DNA of 28,600 nucleotides from assembly GCA_003427395.1 (NCBI GenBank), contig BFEA01000307.1, positions 1,251,444-1,280,043 of the forward strand. The letters run 5' to 3'. This DNA is from Chara braunii. Lineage: Eukaryota > Streptophyta > Charophyceae > Charales > Characeae. This document shows, in pieces, positions 27,185 to 28,600 of this stretch. The position numbers were made by a program, and so were the translations under genes. A model generated the notes under the pieces. That model saw only the letters and a list, made by a program, of their open reading frames with translations, was not told the DNA's origin and did not search any database. How positions within the stretch are numbered: position 1 is the first letter of the stretch; each line of letters begins with the position of its first letter.

Positions 27185-27540
27185 CCAAAACACGCTAGAG
27201 GGGAACGGGCGCTTGGGTATTGGCGATGATCAGAGAGCAAGGAGAGGTGAGATGGACGCTGGCGTCGGGTTGAGCTTAATGATTTATCGTAATTTGATTC
27301 TGGCCCCTTGATTGGGCTTCTTGCCTATGGAGAATGTATCTATGTGTGCTTGATGCATGATGATGTGTGCAATCTTTCCGGGCTTTGGTGACGCATCGTG
27401 TTCACTCTCATGTTCCACTGTTCCACTATTTGTTTTGTTTTCACTTTCTCGACATGTTATTGTTTCTCAAAAGAATTTGTACTGAAGCTTTGAAAACATA
27501 TATGCAAATTCCCTACGCTTCGCCCTTTGTTTTCGTCTTC
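27185..27540. other. Non-coding stretch after the Penelope-like element
   Basis: No gene is seen. From about 27370 the sequence becomes T-rich and may already be part of the organelle-like segment whose 62-nt repeat begins at 27549. Confidence 0.35.
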
Positions 27541-27548
27541 CTTTCCTT

Positions 27549-27610
27549 GTTGAAGAAGAGTTGCTAAGTGAGTAAACCATTCTTTTGTAAGTCCATCAAG
27601 AGAGCTTCAC
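27549..27610. repeat. 62-nt repeat, copy 2 (copy 1 at 9595)
   Basis: The segment is identical to 9595-9656 except at three positions. Because copy 1 lies inside mitochondrial DNA, this copy suggests a second mitochondrial fragment here. The minus frame 27564-27812 continues with an FQGFGCSPMKVVNWLP stretch that I could not assign. Confidence 0.8.
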
Positions 27611-27719
27611 AACTTTCCTTTGTGCTTCGCGCCTTTCCAAGAGTCTGACACGGCAACCAGTTTACCACTTTCATCGGCGAACAACCGAACCCTTGGAACC
27701 TCGACCTTCCACCAGTACT

Positions 27720-27998
27720 GATGGGGTACAGGGTTGCCGAGCCCAGGCCCCGGGGCCCGGGGGTCAAACCCCTACCCCGGCTTGGGCCCCCGGAATCCCC
27801 ACGTGACAACACTGGGTAAGACTATGCCTTTACCATATTCACTACAGTCACCTGTAATAACTTCTTTCTTATTTATATATGAATCATCCTTCGGGCATCA
27901 TCCTTCGGGCTTAAATGTCAAATAACTTGAAATAAGAGAGGCTTTTGCTTCCCATTGCATGCTGCAGGTGTAGAAGGGTTAGAACGTTAGAAGAATGA
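27720..27998. other. Non-coding stretch with CCCGG-rich patch
   Basis: The patch at 27740-27800 (CCCCGGGGCCCGGGGG and similar) forms short palindromes and recalls the island at 655-745. A direct doubling of CATCCTTCGGGC lies at about 27886-27910. No gene is seen. Confidence 0.4.
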
Positions 27999-28005
27999 AG
28001 ACCAG

Positions 28006-28042
<37 letters not shown>

Positions 28043-28205
28043 GAAGAAGAAGAAGAAGAAAAAGAAGAAGAAGGAGAAGGAGGAGGAGGAGAAGAAGGAG
28101 AAGAAGAAGAAGAAGAAGAAGAAGAAGAAGGAGAGAACGAAGAAGAAGAAGAAGAAGGAGGAGGAGGAGGAGGAGGAGGAGGAGGAGGAGGAGGAGGAGA
28201 CGAAG
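28006..28205. repeat. Trinucleotide microsatellite (AAT)n(AAG)n(AGG)n
   Basis: The runs follow one another, each differing from the last by one base change in the unit, a typical way such arrays evolve. The long minus-strand frames here (poly-Ser/Phe/Leu/Pro) are artefacts of the repeat. Confidence 0.95.
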
Positions 28206-28509
28206 AAGGAATACGAATATGAAGAAGATATGATGCGTGCAAACATCACCATTGGCATACTTTCCGTAACACTGCAGATTGATGGCACAAACTGCATGGG
28301 CCAAGTTTTGTGAAGCACCGGCAAGTACATAAAAGTGAACATGCTCTGGTCCAGATTTGCATCGCAGCACAACGCTTATCAAACAGTTAACCTATCAATC
28401 GGAGTCAAAACTTCTGTTGCCAGCACACCACCGTTAAGAGAGTCAAAACTCACTTGTGGCAGGAGAAAGTAGCCAAGCACTCGGGAAAAGGACGGGCATC
28501 CGTCGGCAT
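28206..28509. other. Non-coding stretch, no gene recognised
   Basis: Mixed-composition DNA with no open frame of note. AGTCAAAACT recurs at about 28401 and 28441. Confidence 0.35.
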
Positions 28510-28533
28510 CCGTGTGTGTGTGTGAGATGTGCG

Positions 28534-28600
<67 letters not shown>
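28510..28600. repeat. (TG)n(GA)n microsatellite at the window end
   Basis: A short TG run is followed by more than 28 GA units reaching the end of the window. It has the same TG-then-GA architecture as 23803-23955 and 13406-13453. Confidence 0.95.

Noticed and set aside
27911-28382. Long overlapping minus-strand frames with poly-Ser, poly-Phe, poly-Leu and poly-Pro runs
   Set aside because: They only translate the trinucleotide microsatellite in three frames.

Overview
The window looks like nuclear DNA of a streptophyte, most likely a charophycean alga or early-diverging land plant (Chara-like). This is inference. It rests on plant-type LINE remnants, inserted mitochondrial DNA with nad1, rpl2, trnR(UCU), a trnY-like half, trnT(GGU) and group II intron pieces, many poly(A)/poly(T) tracts and microsatellites, and almost no intact coding sequence. 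I see no convincing intact host gene. The one host-like exon candidate (17.69-17.97 kb) is weak.

Layout: 0-3.3 kb holds foldback/MITE-like elements, a likely processed retrocopy with AATAAA and a poly(A) tract, and a small organellar tRNA fragment carrying a Thr-GGU tRNA. 3.3-3.8 kb and 14.65-15.2 kb are two copies of one poly(A)-tailed interspersed repeat on the minus strand. 3.8-5.2 kb is purine-rich tandem-repeat DNA. LINE coding pieces then follow, all on the plus strand and in normal order: ORF1 with a zinc knuckle (5.58-7.39 kb), a further ORF1-like part (10.02-11.02 kb), the ORF2 endonuclease (11.03-12.13 kb), and reverse transcriptase plus zf-RVT region (18.85-22.45 kb), ending in a hairpin and A-rich tail near 23.05 kb. 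They may be one roughly 8-kb LINE split by two insertions: a rearranged mitochondrial block (7.39-10.02 kb) and a 6.7-kb block (12.13-18.85 kb). Every coding piece is broken by stops or frameshifts.

The 6.7-kb block holds the most unusual structure: hundreds of bases made of back-to-back short hairpins, each with its own stem sequence. Several arms are complementary to both the upstream and the downstream neighbour. The densest stretch is 13.75-14.62 kb; related stretches lie at 12.12-12.86, 16.56-17.11 and 18.29-18.77 kb.

Between 23 and 28.6 kb are an AT-flanked 20-bp hairpin, a compound microsatellite, two tandem-repeat blocks, and a Penelope-like reverse transcriptase (25.62-27.02 kb) followed by a degenerate hammerhead-ribozyme-like motif. 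At 25496-25530 is an almost complete Nextera mate-pair junction adapter (two facing Tn5 mosaic ends). This is a sequencing artefact, so continuity across that point should not be trusted.
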